The notes under the pieces are model-generated. The model was given only the letters and a program-made list of their open reading frames with translations, did no database searches and was not told the origin of the DNA. Below are positions 15,575 to 23,667 of a stretch of DNA of 63,381 nucleotides, in pieces. This stretch comes from Acidimicrobiales bacterium (GTDB lineage: Bacteria > Actinomycetota > Acidimicrobiia > Acidimicrobiales > MedAcidi-G1), in the NCBI GenBank assembly GCA_029577135.1, contig JARQPW010000013.1, positions 1-63,381 of the forward strand, written 5' to 3'. Both the position numbers and the translations under genes were made by a program. Within the stretch, counting starts at the first letter, position 1. Every line of letters starts with the position of its first letter.

Positions 15575-17014
15575 ATGTCCCGGCGCACCAAGATCATCGC
15601 GACGATCGGCCCCGCCTCCGAGAGTGAACCGATCCTACGAGACCTGATCCGGGCCGGCATGGACGTGGCCCGCCTCGGAACGGCGCACAGCACCCTCGAG
15701 GAGAACGCCGAGCGCCTCACGACGATTCGCCGCATCGCCGCCGAGGAGGGCCGCACGGTGGGCATCCTCGTCGACCTGCAGGGGCCCAAGGTTCGTGCCG
15801 CCAACTTCGGCGACGACCCTGTCGAGTTCGTCGAGGGGGCCTCGGTCCAGTTGCGGATCGGCCACCTGCAGAGCCGGGCGGCCGTGATCGAGGTCGACTA
15901 CGAGGCCTTCTTCCGCGACGTCGAGCCGGGCGGACGCATGAGCATCGGTGATGGCCGGGTGATCCTCCAGATGGCCGACCGGGAAGGCGACCGGATCTCC
16001 TCCACCGTCCTCCACGGCGGCGTCCTCTCGGGCCGGCCGGGGCTCCACATCCCCGCTGACCGGCTCTCCCTCTCGGCGCCCACCCCCGAAGACCTCCGTG
16101 CTGTCGAGTTCTTCCTCGGATACGAGGTCGACATGATCGCCCTCTCGTTCGTCCGTTCGGCAGACGACGTCGACCGCCTCGGCACCGACCCGCACCCGCA
16201 CGGTCCCCTGGTGGTGACCAAGATCGAGACGGCAGCAGCCCTTACCGACCTTTCGGGAATCATCGAAAAGTCGGGAGCCGTGATGGTGGCCCGGGGCGAC
16301 CTCGGCAACGAGTGCGGCATCGAGTCCCTACCGGTCCTCCAGAAGCAGATCATCCGGCAGTGCATCGCGCTGGGCCGCCCGGCGATCACCGCGACCCAGA
16401 TGTTCGAGTCCATGATCGGGAATCCGGAGCCGACCCGTGCCGAGGTCTCCGACGTGGCGAACGCCATCTGGGACGGCTCGAGTGCCGTGATGCTCTCGGG
16501 GGAAACCGCCGTGGGCGCCGATCCCGTCAAGGTCGTGGCAACCATGTCCCGCGTCGCCCAGCACGCCGATGAGCACTTCGACCACCACGGATGGTCCGCC
16601 GAACTGGCCGAGTCCCGCCTCACCGACGTCGCCGACCCGAACACCTCGATCACCGACGCCATGACCGTGGCGGCTGCACGCGCAGTCGATGAACTGGGCA
16701 TCCGGACGATCGTCTGCGTGTCGGGCTCCGGCTTCACGGTCCGGTCGATGGCACGCTTCCGGCCTTCGGCGCGGATCCTCGGCTACAGCGCCGACAAGCG
16801 CACCGTCCGACAGCTCTCCCTGAGTTGGGGCACCGAGCCCTTCCACCTGCCCGAGGACGGCGACGTGGACCTCCGCGTCGCTGAGGCCCTCGACCTGGCC
16901 CGTGGGCAGGCGGGCGTCGAGGTCGGCGAACTCGTGGCGGTTCTCGTGGGAACCAACCCCACGTCGCGTGCGACGAACGAACTCCGACTCGAACGGATCC
17001 CGGAACCGTCCTGA
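15575..17014 (+). CDS. pyk: Pyruvate kinase
   Basis: 479 residues, the usual length. It converts phosphoenolpyruvate and ADP to pyruvate and ATP at the end of glycolysis. The N-terminus has RTKIIATIGPAS and DLQGPKVRAANFGDD; the catalytic region has VVTKIETAAALTDL (catalytic Lys), AVMVARGDLGNECG and TATQMFESMIGNPEPTRAEV, and DGSSAVMLSGETAVG follows. The C-terminal allosteric domain is complete (VCVSGSGFTVRSMARFRPSA). It is a single-gene unit with its own leaderless promoter and ends 15 bases from a convergent small membrane protein gene. Confidence 0.95.
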   Translation: MSRRTKIIATIGPASESEPILRDLIRAGMDVARLGTAHSTLEENAERLTTIRRIAAEEGRTVGILVDLQGPKVRAANFGDDPVEFVEGASVQLRIGHLQSRAAVIEVDYEAFFRDVEPGGRMSIGDGRVILQMADREGDRISSTVLHGGVLSGRPGLHIPADRLSLSAPTPEDLRAVEFFLGYEVDMIALSFVRSADDVDRLGTDPHPHGPLVVTKIETAAALTDLSGIIEKSGAVMVARGDLGNECGIESLPVLQKQIIRQCIALGRPAITATQMFESMIGNPEPTRAEVSDVANAIWDGSSAVMLSGETAVGADPVKVVATMSRVAQHADEHFDHHGWSAELAESRLTDVADPNTSITDAMTVAAARAVDELGIRTIVCVSGSGFTVRSMARFRPSARILGYSADKRTVRQLSLSWGTEPFHLPEDGDVDLRVAEALDLARGQAGVEVGELVAVLVGTNPTSRATNELRLERIPEPS

Positions 17015-17028
17015 CCCGGCCCGGCGGA

Positions 17029-17334
17029 TCAGCCGGCGCCGCAGCGGGGGTTCTTGTCGAGCGGGATCTGCACCGACTGGCCGAACAGCGTGCACGAGCA
17101 GTCGTCGACACAGGAGCGGAGCTCGAGCCGCTGGTCCCAGAGCCCGAAGCCGAGCAGGACGACCAGTGCGATGAGGGCCACCTTGACCACGATCCTGCGG
17201 AGGAAGCGGAGGATCAGGTAAGCGGCCAGGACGAGGATGGCGAGACCGAGCATGCTGGCGTTCGCCAGGAGTTCGGGGTCCGCCCAACCGGGCAGGGTGG
17301 TCAGTTCGGGGAGGTCGTAGAGGCTGTCGGGCAC
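17029..17334 (-). CDS. Small single- or double-helix membrane protein
   Basis: 101 residues. A long hydrophobic stretch (about 28-44) is followed by RFLRRIVVK and a second stretch (ALIALVVLLGFGL), then a periplasmic tail with four Cys (RSCVDDCSCTLFG and a final RCGAG). The Cys spacing suggests disulfides or metal binding outside the membrane. I do not recognise the family. GTG 17334 follows TAGGGT by six bases and is divergent from the DUF3151 gene. Confidence 0.6.
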   Translation of the reverse strand: MPDSLYDLPELTTLPGWADPELLANASMLGLAILVLAAYLILRFLRRIVVKVALIALVVLLGFGLWDQRLELRSCVDDCSCTLFGQSVQIPLDKNPRCGAG

Positions 17335-17340
17335 GCCGGG

Positions 17341-17346
17341 ACCCTA
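17341..17346 (-). promoter_or_regulatory. -10 hexamer TAGGGT, leftward leaderless promoter
   Basis: TAGGGT, six bases, GTG 17334. Its partner at 17377 is 30 bases away in the opposite sense. Confidence 0.55.
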
Positions 17347-17376
17347 CCGACCGCCCCTCGGGAGCTGGGGGAGGGG

Positions 17377-17382
17377 TACCCT
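17377..17382 (+). promoter_or_regulatory. -10 hexamer TACCCT, rightward leaderless promoter
   Basis: TACCCT, eight bases, GTG 17391. Confidence 0.5.
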
Positions 17383-17390
17383 CCTCGGCC

Positions 17391-17834
17391 GTGAGCGAAC
17401 AACACCCGGTGAGCCTGTCGGGAAGCGGTCCTCCCGAGACCATCCTGGATCCCGAGCCCGTCGGTTGCCTCGAGGCACTCGGGGAGGCGCTGGCCTCCCG
17501 CCAGAGCGTCCAACGCGATGCGGTGGCTGCTGTGGCGGCTCGCTGGCCCCGGTGCCTCGCCGCCTGGGCGTCGCTCGGCGACCTGGCCCGTGATCCTGTC
17601 GAGGCCTATGCCGCCTACCGGGTCGGCTACCACCGCGGCCTGGACCGGCTCCGCCAGGGCGGCTGGCGCGGCACGGGATTCGTCCGGTGGGAGCGCTTCG
17701 AGAACCGTGGCTTCCTGCGCTGCGTGGAAGGACTCGCCCGGCTGGCCGGCGAGATCGGGGAGGTCGACGAACAGGAGCGTTGCGAGCTCTTCCTCCGGCA
17801 ACTCGATCCGGCATGGCCGCCGGCGGACCGGTGA
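17391..17834 (+). CDS. DUF3151 family protein
   Basis: 147 residues. The core AYAAYRVGYHRGLDRLRQGGW and VRWERFENRGFLRCVEGLARL are the signature of DUF3151, an actinobacterial soluble family of about this length with no known function. It is mainly helical, with no signal or membrane segment. GTG 17391 follows TACCCT by eight bases. Its TGA overlaps the next start (GTGA at 17831), so it is coupled to mobA; that pairing may hint at a link to molybdenum cofactor use, but this is weak. Confidence 0.78.
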   Translation: MSEQHPVSLSGSGPPETILDPEPVGCLEALGEALASRQSVQRDAVAAVAARWPRCLAAWASLGDLARDPVEAYAAYRVGYHRGLDRLRQGGWRGTGFVRWERFENRGFLRCVEGLARLAGEIGEVDEQERCELFLRQLDPAWPPADR

Positions 17835-18448
17835 CCGGCGGCGACCGGGGAGTGGCCGGGGCGGTGCTGGCCGGGGGCGCCAGCCGTCGGATGGGCGTGG
17901 ACAAGGCGGCCCTGGAGGTCGACGGGAGGCCGTTGGCCATGGGGGCGCTCGAGGCACTCCAGGCTGCGGGCGTGTCCCCCGTGCTCCTGGTTGGGGGCGC
18001 CGACGGCCTGTCCGAGGTCACCGGCCATGAGGTGCTGCCTGACGCCTGGCCCGGGGCGGGTCCGCTGGGAGGGATCCTGACGGCACTTTCCGCCCTCGAC
18101 GAGGACGGACGACGCCCGGTGGTCGTCCTGGCCTGCGACCTCCCGGACGCCTCTGCGGCCACCGTCGCCGAACTCCTGGTTCACGGCATCGATGCCCCGG
18201 ACTCCGTCGTGCTCCCGGTACTGGATGGTGTTCCCCAGTGGCTCCACGCCCTCTGGCCGGCCGGCGCACGGATGTCGCTGGCCGCCTCCTTCGAGGCGGG
18301 GGAGCGGGCCCCCTGGCGTGCGGGTCGCAAGTTGCCGGTCGTTGAGGTCTCCGTACCCGACGAGCGTTCGCTGAGGGACGCCGATCGTCCGGAGGACCTG
18401 AGTGGACGGAGCACGACCGGACGCGGTGCGACCGGATGTCCTGACTAG
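17831..18448 (+). CDS. mobA: Molybdenum cofactor guanylyltransferase
   Basis: 205 residues from GTG 17831. The nucleotidyltransferase opening is clear: GAVLAGGASRRMGVDKAALE, then DAWPGAGPLGGILTAL and VVVLACDLPDASAA with the metal-binding Asp. The enzyme joins GMP from GTP to molybdopterin to give the bis-MGD-type cofactor. An ATG at 17813 is also in frame, but the GTGA overlap with the DUF3151 stop argues for 17831. No other moa/moe genes are in the window; the sulfur carrier at 37712 is more likely for tRNA thiolation. Confidence 0.85.
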   Translation: MTGGDRGVAGAVLAGGASRRMGVDKAALEVDGRPLAMGALEALQAAGVSPVLLVGGADGLSEVTGHEVLPDAWPGAGPLGGILTALSALDEDGRRPVVVLACDLPDASAATVAELLVHGIDAPDSVVLPVLDGVPQWLHALWPAGARMSLAASFEAGERAPWRAGRKLPVVEVSVPDERSLRDADRPEDLSGRSTTGRGATGCPD

Positions 18449-18451
18449 GGT
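18446..18451 (+). promoter_or_regulatory. -10-like hexamer TAGGGT before the rhodanese gene
   Basis: TAGGGT about 61 bases before ATG 18513; overlaps the end of mobA. A leadered promoter is possible. Confidence 0.35.
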
Positions 18452-18512
18452 GCCGCCCGGCGAGCCTGTTCCATATCCCCTTCGCAGCATTCCGAAAGGC
18501 GTCGAACCAGCC

Positions 18513-18833
18513 ATGGACGTTCCCGAGATCGACGTGGACGAGTTGGAGTTGCGGCTCGCCGAGGGAGCGCCCCTTGTGGATGTCCGCGAACCCGACGAGT
18601 TCGAGCAGGCGAGGGTCCCGGGAGCGCTCCCCATCCCCCTGGGTGAGGTCCCCGCCCGTGTCGAAGAGGTCCCGGGAGACGGCACGGTGTACCTGATCTG
18701 TGCCATGGGGGGCCGCAGCCTGGCTGCCGCCGAGTTCCTCAGGACCCGGGGCATCGATGCGGTGAACGTGCTCGGGGGCACCGAAGCCTGGCTCGTGGCC
18801 GGCTTCCCGGTCGAGACGGGACCGGCGACCTGA
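18513..18833 (+). CDS. Single-domain rhodanese (thiosulfate sulfurtransferase-like)
   Basis: 106 residues, one rhodanese domain. The family pattern is complete: PLVDVREPDEFEQARVPGA (CDC25-type N-terminal motif) and the active-site loop VYLICAMGGRSLAAAEFLR, in which the Cys would carry the persulfide. It ends with NVLGGTEAWLVAGFP. Rhodaneses pass sulfane sulfur to acceptors such as cyanide, thiols or sulfur carriers. A longer open frame to 18402 overlaps mobA and is rejected because the domain is complete from MDVPEI. The next gene, RNase D, starts directly at its stop. Confidence 0.82.
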   Translation: MDVPEIDVDELELRLAEGAPLVDVREPDEFEQARVPGALPIPLGEVPARVEEVPGDGTVYLICAMGGRSLAAAEFLRTRGIDAVNVLGGTEAWLVAGFPVETGPAT

Positions 18834-20035
18834 GACGTCGGCGCGGCGGCAGTGCACGAGGAACCGTCAGTGGTTCCGACCAACCTGCTCCGGCACCCGT
18901 CGAGGACCAGGAGGCCTTCGAGGCGCTGGTCGACCGCCTGCTCGACGAGCCGCGGATCGCCGTCGACACGGAGTTCCACCGGGAACGCACCTACTACCCC
19001 CGGGTGGCGCTCCTCCAGGTCGGGTGGACCGACGGCCTGGCACTCGTCGATCCGCTCGCCGTGGACCTCAGGACATTTGCCGCCGTGCTGGAGTCGGACG
19101 TCCTCTTCGTCATGCACGCCGCAGGCCAGGACCTCGAGGTCTTCGACCGGGCCTGTGGGACGGCGCCACGGAACCTCTTCGACACGCAGTTGGCGGCGGG
19201 CTTCGTCGGCCTCTCGACGCCTTCGCTGACCACCCTCTGCGAGCGCGAGCTCGGCATCCACCTGCCGAAGGGCGACCGACTCAGCGACTGGCTGGCGCGA
19301 CCCCTGTCGGGATCGCAGCTCGAGTACGCCGCTGCCGACGTGGTGCACCTCCTGGCCCTCCACGATCGCCTAGTCGCCGACCTCACCACCCGAGGACGCA
19401 TGGAGTGGGCCCGGGGCGAATGCCGGGAACTGCTGGAGTGCAACCGTGGACCACGAGATCCACTTGCCGCCTGGGAGAGGATCAAGGAGGTGCGGCGGCT
19501 GCGCGGTGATGCCTTCGGCCGGGCGCGGGCCGTCGCCGCCTGGCGTGAACGCGAGGCAGCGGACCGTGACGTCCCGGTCCGGACCGTCTTCCCCGACCTG
19601 GCCGTGGTGACGGTGGCCCAGGACGATCCCGCCGACGAGGAGGCGCTCCGTCGGGTGCGGGGCGTCGACGGCCGCCACCTCCGCAACGGCGCGGCTGCCG
19701 CGGTCCTGCGGGCCCTCGGGGATGCCGCCGACCTTCCACCGGTTTCCCGGGACCCGAGGCGCTCCAACAGGGACCGGGGGGACCAGCGTGCCGCCGTGAC
19801 ACTGGTGTCCGCCTGGGTCTCCCAGGCGGCGAAGGATCTCGACCTCGATCCGACGCTGCTCGGGACGCGGTCCGACATCGAGGCCCTGGTCCGTGGCGAG
19901 GAGGGGACCCGGTTGGCATCGGGGTGGCGCCGTGATGTCGTCGGCTCGGCCCTGACCGACCTGCTGTCCGGACGGGTGGCCCTGGCCTTCGACGGGGAGG
20001 GTGGGCTCCTGCTCGAGGACAGGGACGAATCCTGA
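18830..20035 (+). CDS. rnd: Ribonuclease D (DEDDy 3'-5' exonuclease plus HRDC), start codon unusual
   Basis: The exonuclease domain has motif I RIAVDTEFHRERTY, motif II FVMHAAGQDLEVFDR and motif III YAAADVVHLLALHDRL, all acidic ligands present, so the enzyme should trim RNA 3' ends. An HRDC-like region follows (RTVFPDLAVVTVAQDDP and RRVRGVDGRHL). In this frame there is no ATG, GTG or TTG between the rhodanese stop and motif I. The first GTG (19004) lies inside the domain and would delete motif I. The only alternative is CTG 18830, overlapping the rhodanese TGA as CTGA, like the many ATGA and GTGA overlaps here. A GTG at 18852 lies in another frame, so a short frameshift or sequence error is the alternative. 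Confidence 0.75.
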   Translation: MRRRRGGSARGTVSGSDQPAPAPVEDQEAFEALVDRLLDEPRIAVDTEFHRERTYYPRVALLQVGWTDGLALVDPLAVDLRTFAAVLESDVLFVMHAAGQDLEVFDRACGTAPRNLFDTQLAAGFVGLSTPSLTTLCERELGIHLPKGDRLSDWLARPLSGSQLEYAAADVVHLLALHDRLVADLTTRGRMEWARGECRELLECNRGPRDPLAAWERIKEVRRLRGDAFGRARAVAAWREREAADRDVPVRTVFPDLAVVTVAQDDPADEEALRRVRGVDGRHLRNGAAAAVLRALGDAADLPPVSRDPRRSNRDRGDQRAAVTLVSAWVSQAAKDLDLDPTLLGTRSDIEALVRGEEGTRLASGWRRDVVGSALTDLLSGRVALAFDGEGGLLLEDRDES

Positions 20036-20075
20036 GCCTGCCCGCCGGGGACCCCGGTTGCGGGGTGCGAATGGG

Positions 20076-20081
20076 TAGGAT
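20076..20081 (+). promoter_or_regulatory. -10 hexamer TAGGAT before the 71-residue protein
   Basis: TAGGAT 37 bases before GTG 20119, which has its own GAGAGG ribosome binding site; leadered. Confidence 0.4.
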
Positions 20082-20118
20082 GCCGGGTTGAACGACCGCC
20101 GACCCGGGAGAGGGCGCC

Positions 20119-20334
20119 GTGAAGAAGGGCCGCCATCGCCGATTTGAAGAAGCCAGGGCGCTGAAGCGCAACCAGGACCTCGACCTCGAATCCATCTTCG
20201 ACAGCCTGTCCACCGATGCCGTCTCGCCGGAGGCCGAAGAGGGCTACTCGCCTGTGTACGACGCCTGGGCCGATGAGGGCGACGAAGCCGACGATGAGAT
20301 CCAAGCAACGGAGGAACTCGACGCCTCAGCGTGA
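20119..20334 (+). CDS. Small acidic protein, function unknown
   Basis: 71 residues from GTG 20119, preceded by GAGAGGGCGCC. The first 18 residues are basic (MKKGRHRRFEEARALKR) and the rest strongly acidic (many Asp/Glu, GDEADDEIQATEEL). It has no Cys and no hydrophobic segment. The basic head and acidic tail suggest a soluble protein, possibly binding nucleic acid or a protein. I do not recognise it. It has its own -10-like box and faces the ClC gene, whose stop is 31 bases away. Confidence 0.6.
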   Translation: MKKGRHRRFEEARALKRNQDLDLESIFDSLSTDAVSPEAEEGYSPVYDAWADEGDEADDEIQATEELDASA

Positions 20335-20365
20335 GTTCATGGACCGCTCGTGAATTTCCGAGCCG

Positions 20366-22114
20366 TCAGCCCCCGGTTTCCTCCAGGATCTCGTCCAACT
20401 TGAGGATGTCGTCCTCCCGGACGAGTCCGATGAACGAGGCGTCGGCGTCGGTCACCGCCAGCACGTCGACATCCGAGTCGCCCATGGCACCGATGGCGTC
20501 GCGCAAGGTCCACGAAGGTCTCACCTGCGGCAGGTCGGAGCGGAGGACGTCTCCCACGGTGGTGTCGTCCCACTCCGCACGGTCGATCTCGGAGAGTTCC
20601 GTGAGGCTGACCATCCCGAGATAGGTGCCACCCTCGACGACGGCCACGGACCGCTCGCGGCGTCCGAGCACGTGGAGGTAGACGAACTCGGACAGGGTCG
20701 CGTCCGGTGGCACGGTGAGGACGTCGGTGCTCAATGCTGCGGTGACCGGAAGGGTGAAGCGACGCTCGAGGTGGCCCAGGCGCACTCTGTGCTGGTGTTC
20801 GGCCACGGAGGACGAGCCGGCCACCAACTGGCTGACGGCGGCGGCGATGAGGGCCGGAACCACGAAGGCCCCACCGGTCGACTCGGCGACGAACATCACT
20901 GCAGAGATCGGTGCCCGGTAGCCGGCGCCGAGGAAGGCCGCCAGGCCGAGGATCGGGTAGAGGCCGGGACGGTCGGTGTGGACCATCACCCCGACGAACG
21001 AACCGAGGATCACCCCCTGGACGGCGAGTGGGATGAAGAGCCCGCCGACCCCGCCGGCGGTGAGGGTCACGACCGTGGCCGCGATCCGTATGCCGAAGAG
21101 CAACGCGATCAGGCCGAGGCCGTGGTCGGGAGCAACCACCCACTCCATCGCCTTGAATCCCGGGCCGATGGTCAGGGGTGAGTCGAAGAGGAAGTCGGCG
21201 GCGACCGCCAGGCCGGCCAGGAACGAACCACCGATGAGGAGGCGGGTGACGGCGTTGGTCTGCTTCGAGATCCCCTTGGCCCAACGCACCAACCAGGCCA
21301 TCGAACGGCCACCGAGGCCGGCCAGCACGCCCAGGAGGACGGCTCCGAGGACGTCGCTGACCTTGACCCCGGTGAACAGTGCGGTCAACTGGTCGCGCTG
21401 GATCCAGACGAGGCCATCCTCGGTGAACTGGGAAGCGTCGATGAGGTTGAGCCCCAGCCGGCTTTCGGGGTCGTTGAGGAACGGGATCACCGAGTCGGGA
21501 CCGATGATGTTGATGTAGGTGACGTAGCTCGTGGCGGCGGCCAACAGCGAGGGGATCAGCGCCCGTCGGGTGACATCGTCCCGGTATGGAGCCTCGAGGG
21601 CGAACAGGACGCCCGTGGCCGGCGCCTTGAACACGGCGGCGACACCGGCGGCCGCACCGGCGGTGAGCAGGATCCGGACGTCCTCACGCCGGAGCCACCG
21701 CCGGAAGCGGTCGTGGACGGCCAGTCCTGCCGTGGAACCCGTGTAGATGGACGGGCCCTCGAGGCCAAGGGCGCCGCCGAATCCGATGGTGGCGACCCCG
21801 GCCAGCAACTTGGCGGGGAGGTGGCGCAGCGGCAGGCGCGGGCTTCGCTCGTGGTACACGCGGATGAACTCGTCGGAGGTGGCCGAGCCCAGGCCCCGCC
21901 CGGCCCAACGGAGGATGAGGGTGGCGAGCAGAAGCCCGATTGCCGGAGCCAGGGCGATCTGCCAGAGAGGTCGGTGGGAGAGGCGTTCGAGGAGGACGCT
22001 GTCCGTCAGGTACTCAAAGCCGGCGATGAGCAGTGCGACCAGTGCGCCGGTGGCGATCGACAGGGCCAGCACGGGGGTGTCGCCCCGGGTGGCGATGGTC
22101 CGCAGGCGACTCAC
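20366..22114 (-). CDS. ClC-type chloride channel or H+/Cl- exchanger with two CBS domains
   Basis: 582 residues from GTG 22114. The ClC core has about ten to twelve hydrophobic helices and the conserved GALGLEGPSIYTGS (the G(K/R)EGP loop with its gating Glu retained) and FKAPATGVLFALE. The C-terminal 130 residues form two CBS domains (STDVLTVPPDATLSEF and SDLPQVRPSWTLRDAI), which bind adenosine nucleotides. It should exchange or conduct chloride across the membrane. The start is decided by AGGAAGG seven bases before GTG 22114; the frame extends to 22189 without support. It is divergent from the glycolate oxidase operon. Confidence 0.88.
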   Translation of the reverse strand: MSRLRTIATRGDTPVLALSIATGALVALLIAGFEYLTDSVLLERLSHRPLWQIALAPAIGLLLATLILRWAGRGLGSATSDEFIRVYHERSPRLPLRHLPAKLLAGVATIGFGGALGLEGPSIYTGSTAGLAVHDRFRRWLRREDVRILLTAGAAAGVAAVFKAPATGVLFALEAPYRDDVTRRALIPSLLAAATSYVTYINIIGPDSVIPFLNDPESRLGLNLIDASQFTEDGLVWIQRDQLTALFTGVKVSDVLGAVLLGVLAGLGGRSMAWLVRWAKGISKQTNAVTRLLIGGSFLAGLAVAADFLFDSPLTIGPGFKAMEWVVAPDHGLGLIALLFGIRIAATVVTLTAGGVGGLFIPLAVQGVILGSFVGVMVHTDRPGLYPILGLAAFLGAGYRAPISAVMFVAESTGGAFVVPALIAAAVSQLVAGSSSVAEHQHRVRLGHLERRFTLPVTAALSTDVLTVPPDATLSEFVYLHVLGRRERSVAVVEGGTYLGMVSLTELSEIDRAEWDDTTVGDVLRSDLPQVRPSWTLRDAIGAMGDSDVDVLAVTDADASFIGLVREDDILKLDEILEETGG

Positions 22115-22121
22115 GGCGTCC

Positions 22122-22127
22122 TTCCTA
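22122..22127 (-). promoter_or_regulatory. -10-like TAGGAA / ribosome-binding overlap of the ClC gene
   Basis: TAGGAA, seven bases, GTG 22114. The same bases serve as AGGAAGG, so leaderless and leadered starts cannot be told apart. Confidence 0.3.
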
Positions 22128-22161
22128 CACCCCGATGCGCGCTTCGACGCGGCACGGGAGC

Positions 22162-22185
22162 CGCGAATCCCCGATTCGCGAATCG
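22162..22185. promoter_or_regulatory. Operator-like palindrome between ClC and glcD
   Basis: Three alternating half sites in 24 bases. CGCGAATC (22162-22169) and GATTCGCG (22173-22180) are perfect inverted arms around CCC. The second arm is also half of the perfect 14-base palindrome CGATTCGCGAATCG (22172-22185). It lies about 28 to 51 bases before the glcD start and 48 to 71 before the ClC start, where a repressor or activator of either gene would bind. Confidence 0.6.
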
Positions 22186-22212
22186 ACACCGCATGTTGTG
22201 CAGACTGTGCGG

Positions 22213-23667
22213 ATGTGGTGGACCCGACGACGCTCGACTGACCCGCTCACCCGCGACCTCGAAGCGGCGATCGGGGCGGACAGCGTCGAGGGGGGAGCCT
22301 CCGCCCGCCTCCTCTACAGTCGCGACGGCTCGATCATCCGTGGCGGGAAGGCCGGCGTGGTCTGCCTCCCGGGCTCCACCGAGCAGGTTGCCGCATGTGT
22401 GCGCATCGCCCGTGCCCACGGGCGTGCCTTCGTCCCCCGCGGGGCGGGGACCGGCCTGACCGGAGGGGCGGTGCCCTGCGACGACCCCGTGGTCATCGCG
22501 ACCACCCGCATGGACCGGATCCTGGAGGTGGACGTCGATCGGCGCATCGCCTGGGTGGAGCCGGGCGTCGTCAACCTCGACCTCACGAGTCACCTGGCGG
22601 GGACCGGACTGCACTTCGCCCCGGATCCCTCCAGCCAGCAGGCCTGCTCCATCGGTGGGAACGTGGCCAACAACTCCGGTGGCCCCCACTGCCTGCTGTA
22701 CGGCGTGACCAGCGTGCACGTGACGGCGGTCGAGGTGGTCCTCCCCGACGGAGAGGTCGTCGTCCTGGGCGAGGAGGAGGGCGACGCTGTCGGCTACGAC
22801 CTCCGTGGCGCCTTCGTCGGTGGCGAGGGCACGCTGGGAATCGCCACGCGCATCGCGGTGCGCCTCACGCCCGACCCACCCGAGGTGCGGACCCTGCTCC
22901 TCGACTTCACGACGATCGAGGAGGCCGCCGAGACCGTTAGCGCCGTGATCGCCGCCGGGATCGTCCCTGCGGCGCTCGAGTTGATGGACCAGCAGGTGGT
23001 GCAGGCCGTCGAGCCCTTCGCCGACGCCGGGTACCCCCTCGATGCTGCCGCCGTCCTGATCGTCGAGCTCGACGGCCTGCCTGCGGGTGCCGCCCGAGAG
23101 GCCGAGTCGGTCGCCGCCGTCGCCAGGGAGTGCGGCGCCCGGACGGTGCGCATCGCCGAGGACGAGGAGGAGCGGGCCCGGATCTGGAAGGGCCGGAAGG
23201 GCGCCTTCGGGGCGATCGCCAACATCAAGCCGTCCTACTACCTGCACGACACCGTGATCCCGCGGACGCGCCTGGCCGAGGTGGTCACCGGCGTGAACGC
23301 CATCGCGGAGAGGCACGGCCTGATCGTGATGAACGTCTTCCATGCCGGGGACGGCAACCTGCACCCGCTGCTCGTGTTCGACCACCGTGAACCCGGGGTG
23401 ATGGACCATGTGTTCGCTGCCGGCGAGGAGATCGTCCGACTGTCCCTCGAGGTCGGCGGAGTCCTGTCGGGGGAGCACGGCATCGGGCTCGAGAAGCGGC
23501 GATTCATGCCGCTGCTCTTCTCGCCCGAGGACCTGGCTGCTCAGCGGGCGTTGAGGGACGCCTTCGACCCGGACGGCGTGGCCAACCCCCACAAGGTGCT
23601 GCCCAGTGGGGCGAGCTGTGGGGATGTCCAGGACCTGCCCGAGATTCCGGAAGGGGTGTGGGTGTGA
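22213..23667 (+). CDS. glcD: Glycolate oxidase FAD subunit
   Basis: 484 residues. The FAD-binding PCMH fold is clear: FVPRGAGTGLTGGAVP, ACSIGGNVANNSGGPH and FVGGEGTLGIATRIAVRLTP. The C-terminal cap carries NVFHAGDGNLHPLLVFD and LSGEHGIGLEKRRFMP, with the His, Gly and Asn residues typical of glycolate and D-lactate dehydrogenases. The enzyme oxidises glycolate to glyoxylate with electrons passing to GlcF. ATG 22213 follows the operator region; the longer frame to 22033 crosses the palindrome and the ClC promoter. It is the first gene of a four-gene operon. Confidence 0.88.
   Translation: MWWTRRRSTDPLTRDLEAAIGADSVEGGASARLLYSRDGSIIRGGKAGVVCLPGSTEQVAACVRIARAHGRAFVPRGAGTGLTGGAVPCDDPVVIATTRMDRILEVDVDRRIAWVEPGVVNLDLTSHLAGTGLHFAPDPSSQQACSIGGNVANNSGGPHCLLYGVTSVHVTAVEVVLPDGEVVVLGEEEGDAVGYDLRGAFVGGEGTLGIATRIAVRLTPDPPEVRTLLLDFTTIEEAAETVSAVIAAGIVPAALELMDQQVVQAVEPFADAGYPLDAAAVLIVELDGLPAGAAREAESVAAVARECGARTVRIAEDEEERARIWKGRKGAFGAIANIKPSYYLHDTVIPRTRLAEVVTGVNAIAERHGLIVMNVFHAGDGNLHPLLVFDHREPGVMDHVFAAGEEIVRLSLEVGGVLSGEHGIGLEKRRFMPLLFSPEDLAAQRALRDAFDPDGVANPHKVLPSGASCGDVQDLPEIPEGVWV

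Noticed and set aside
18852-19229. 125-codon frame starting MHEEPSVVPTNLL
   Set aside because: It overlaps the RNase D exonuclease domain in another phase. Only its first codons could be relevant, as a frameshifted N-terminus of RNase D.
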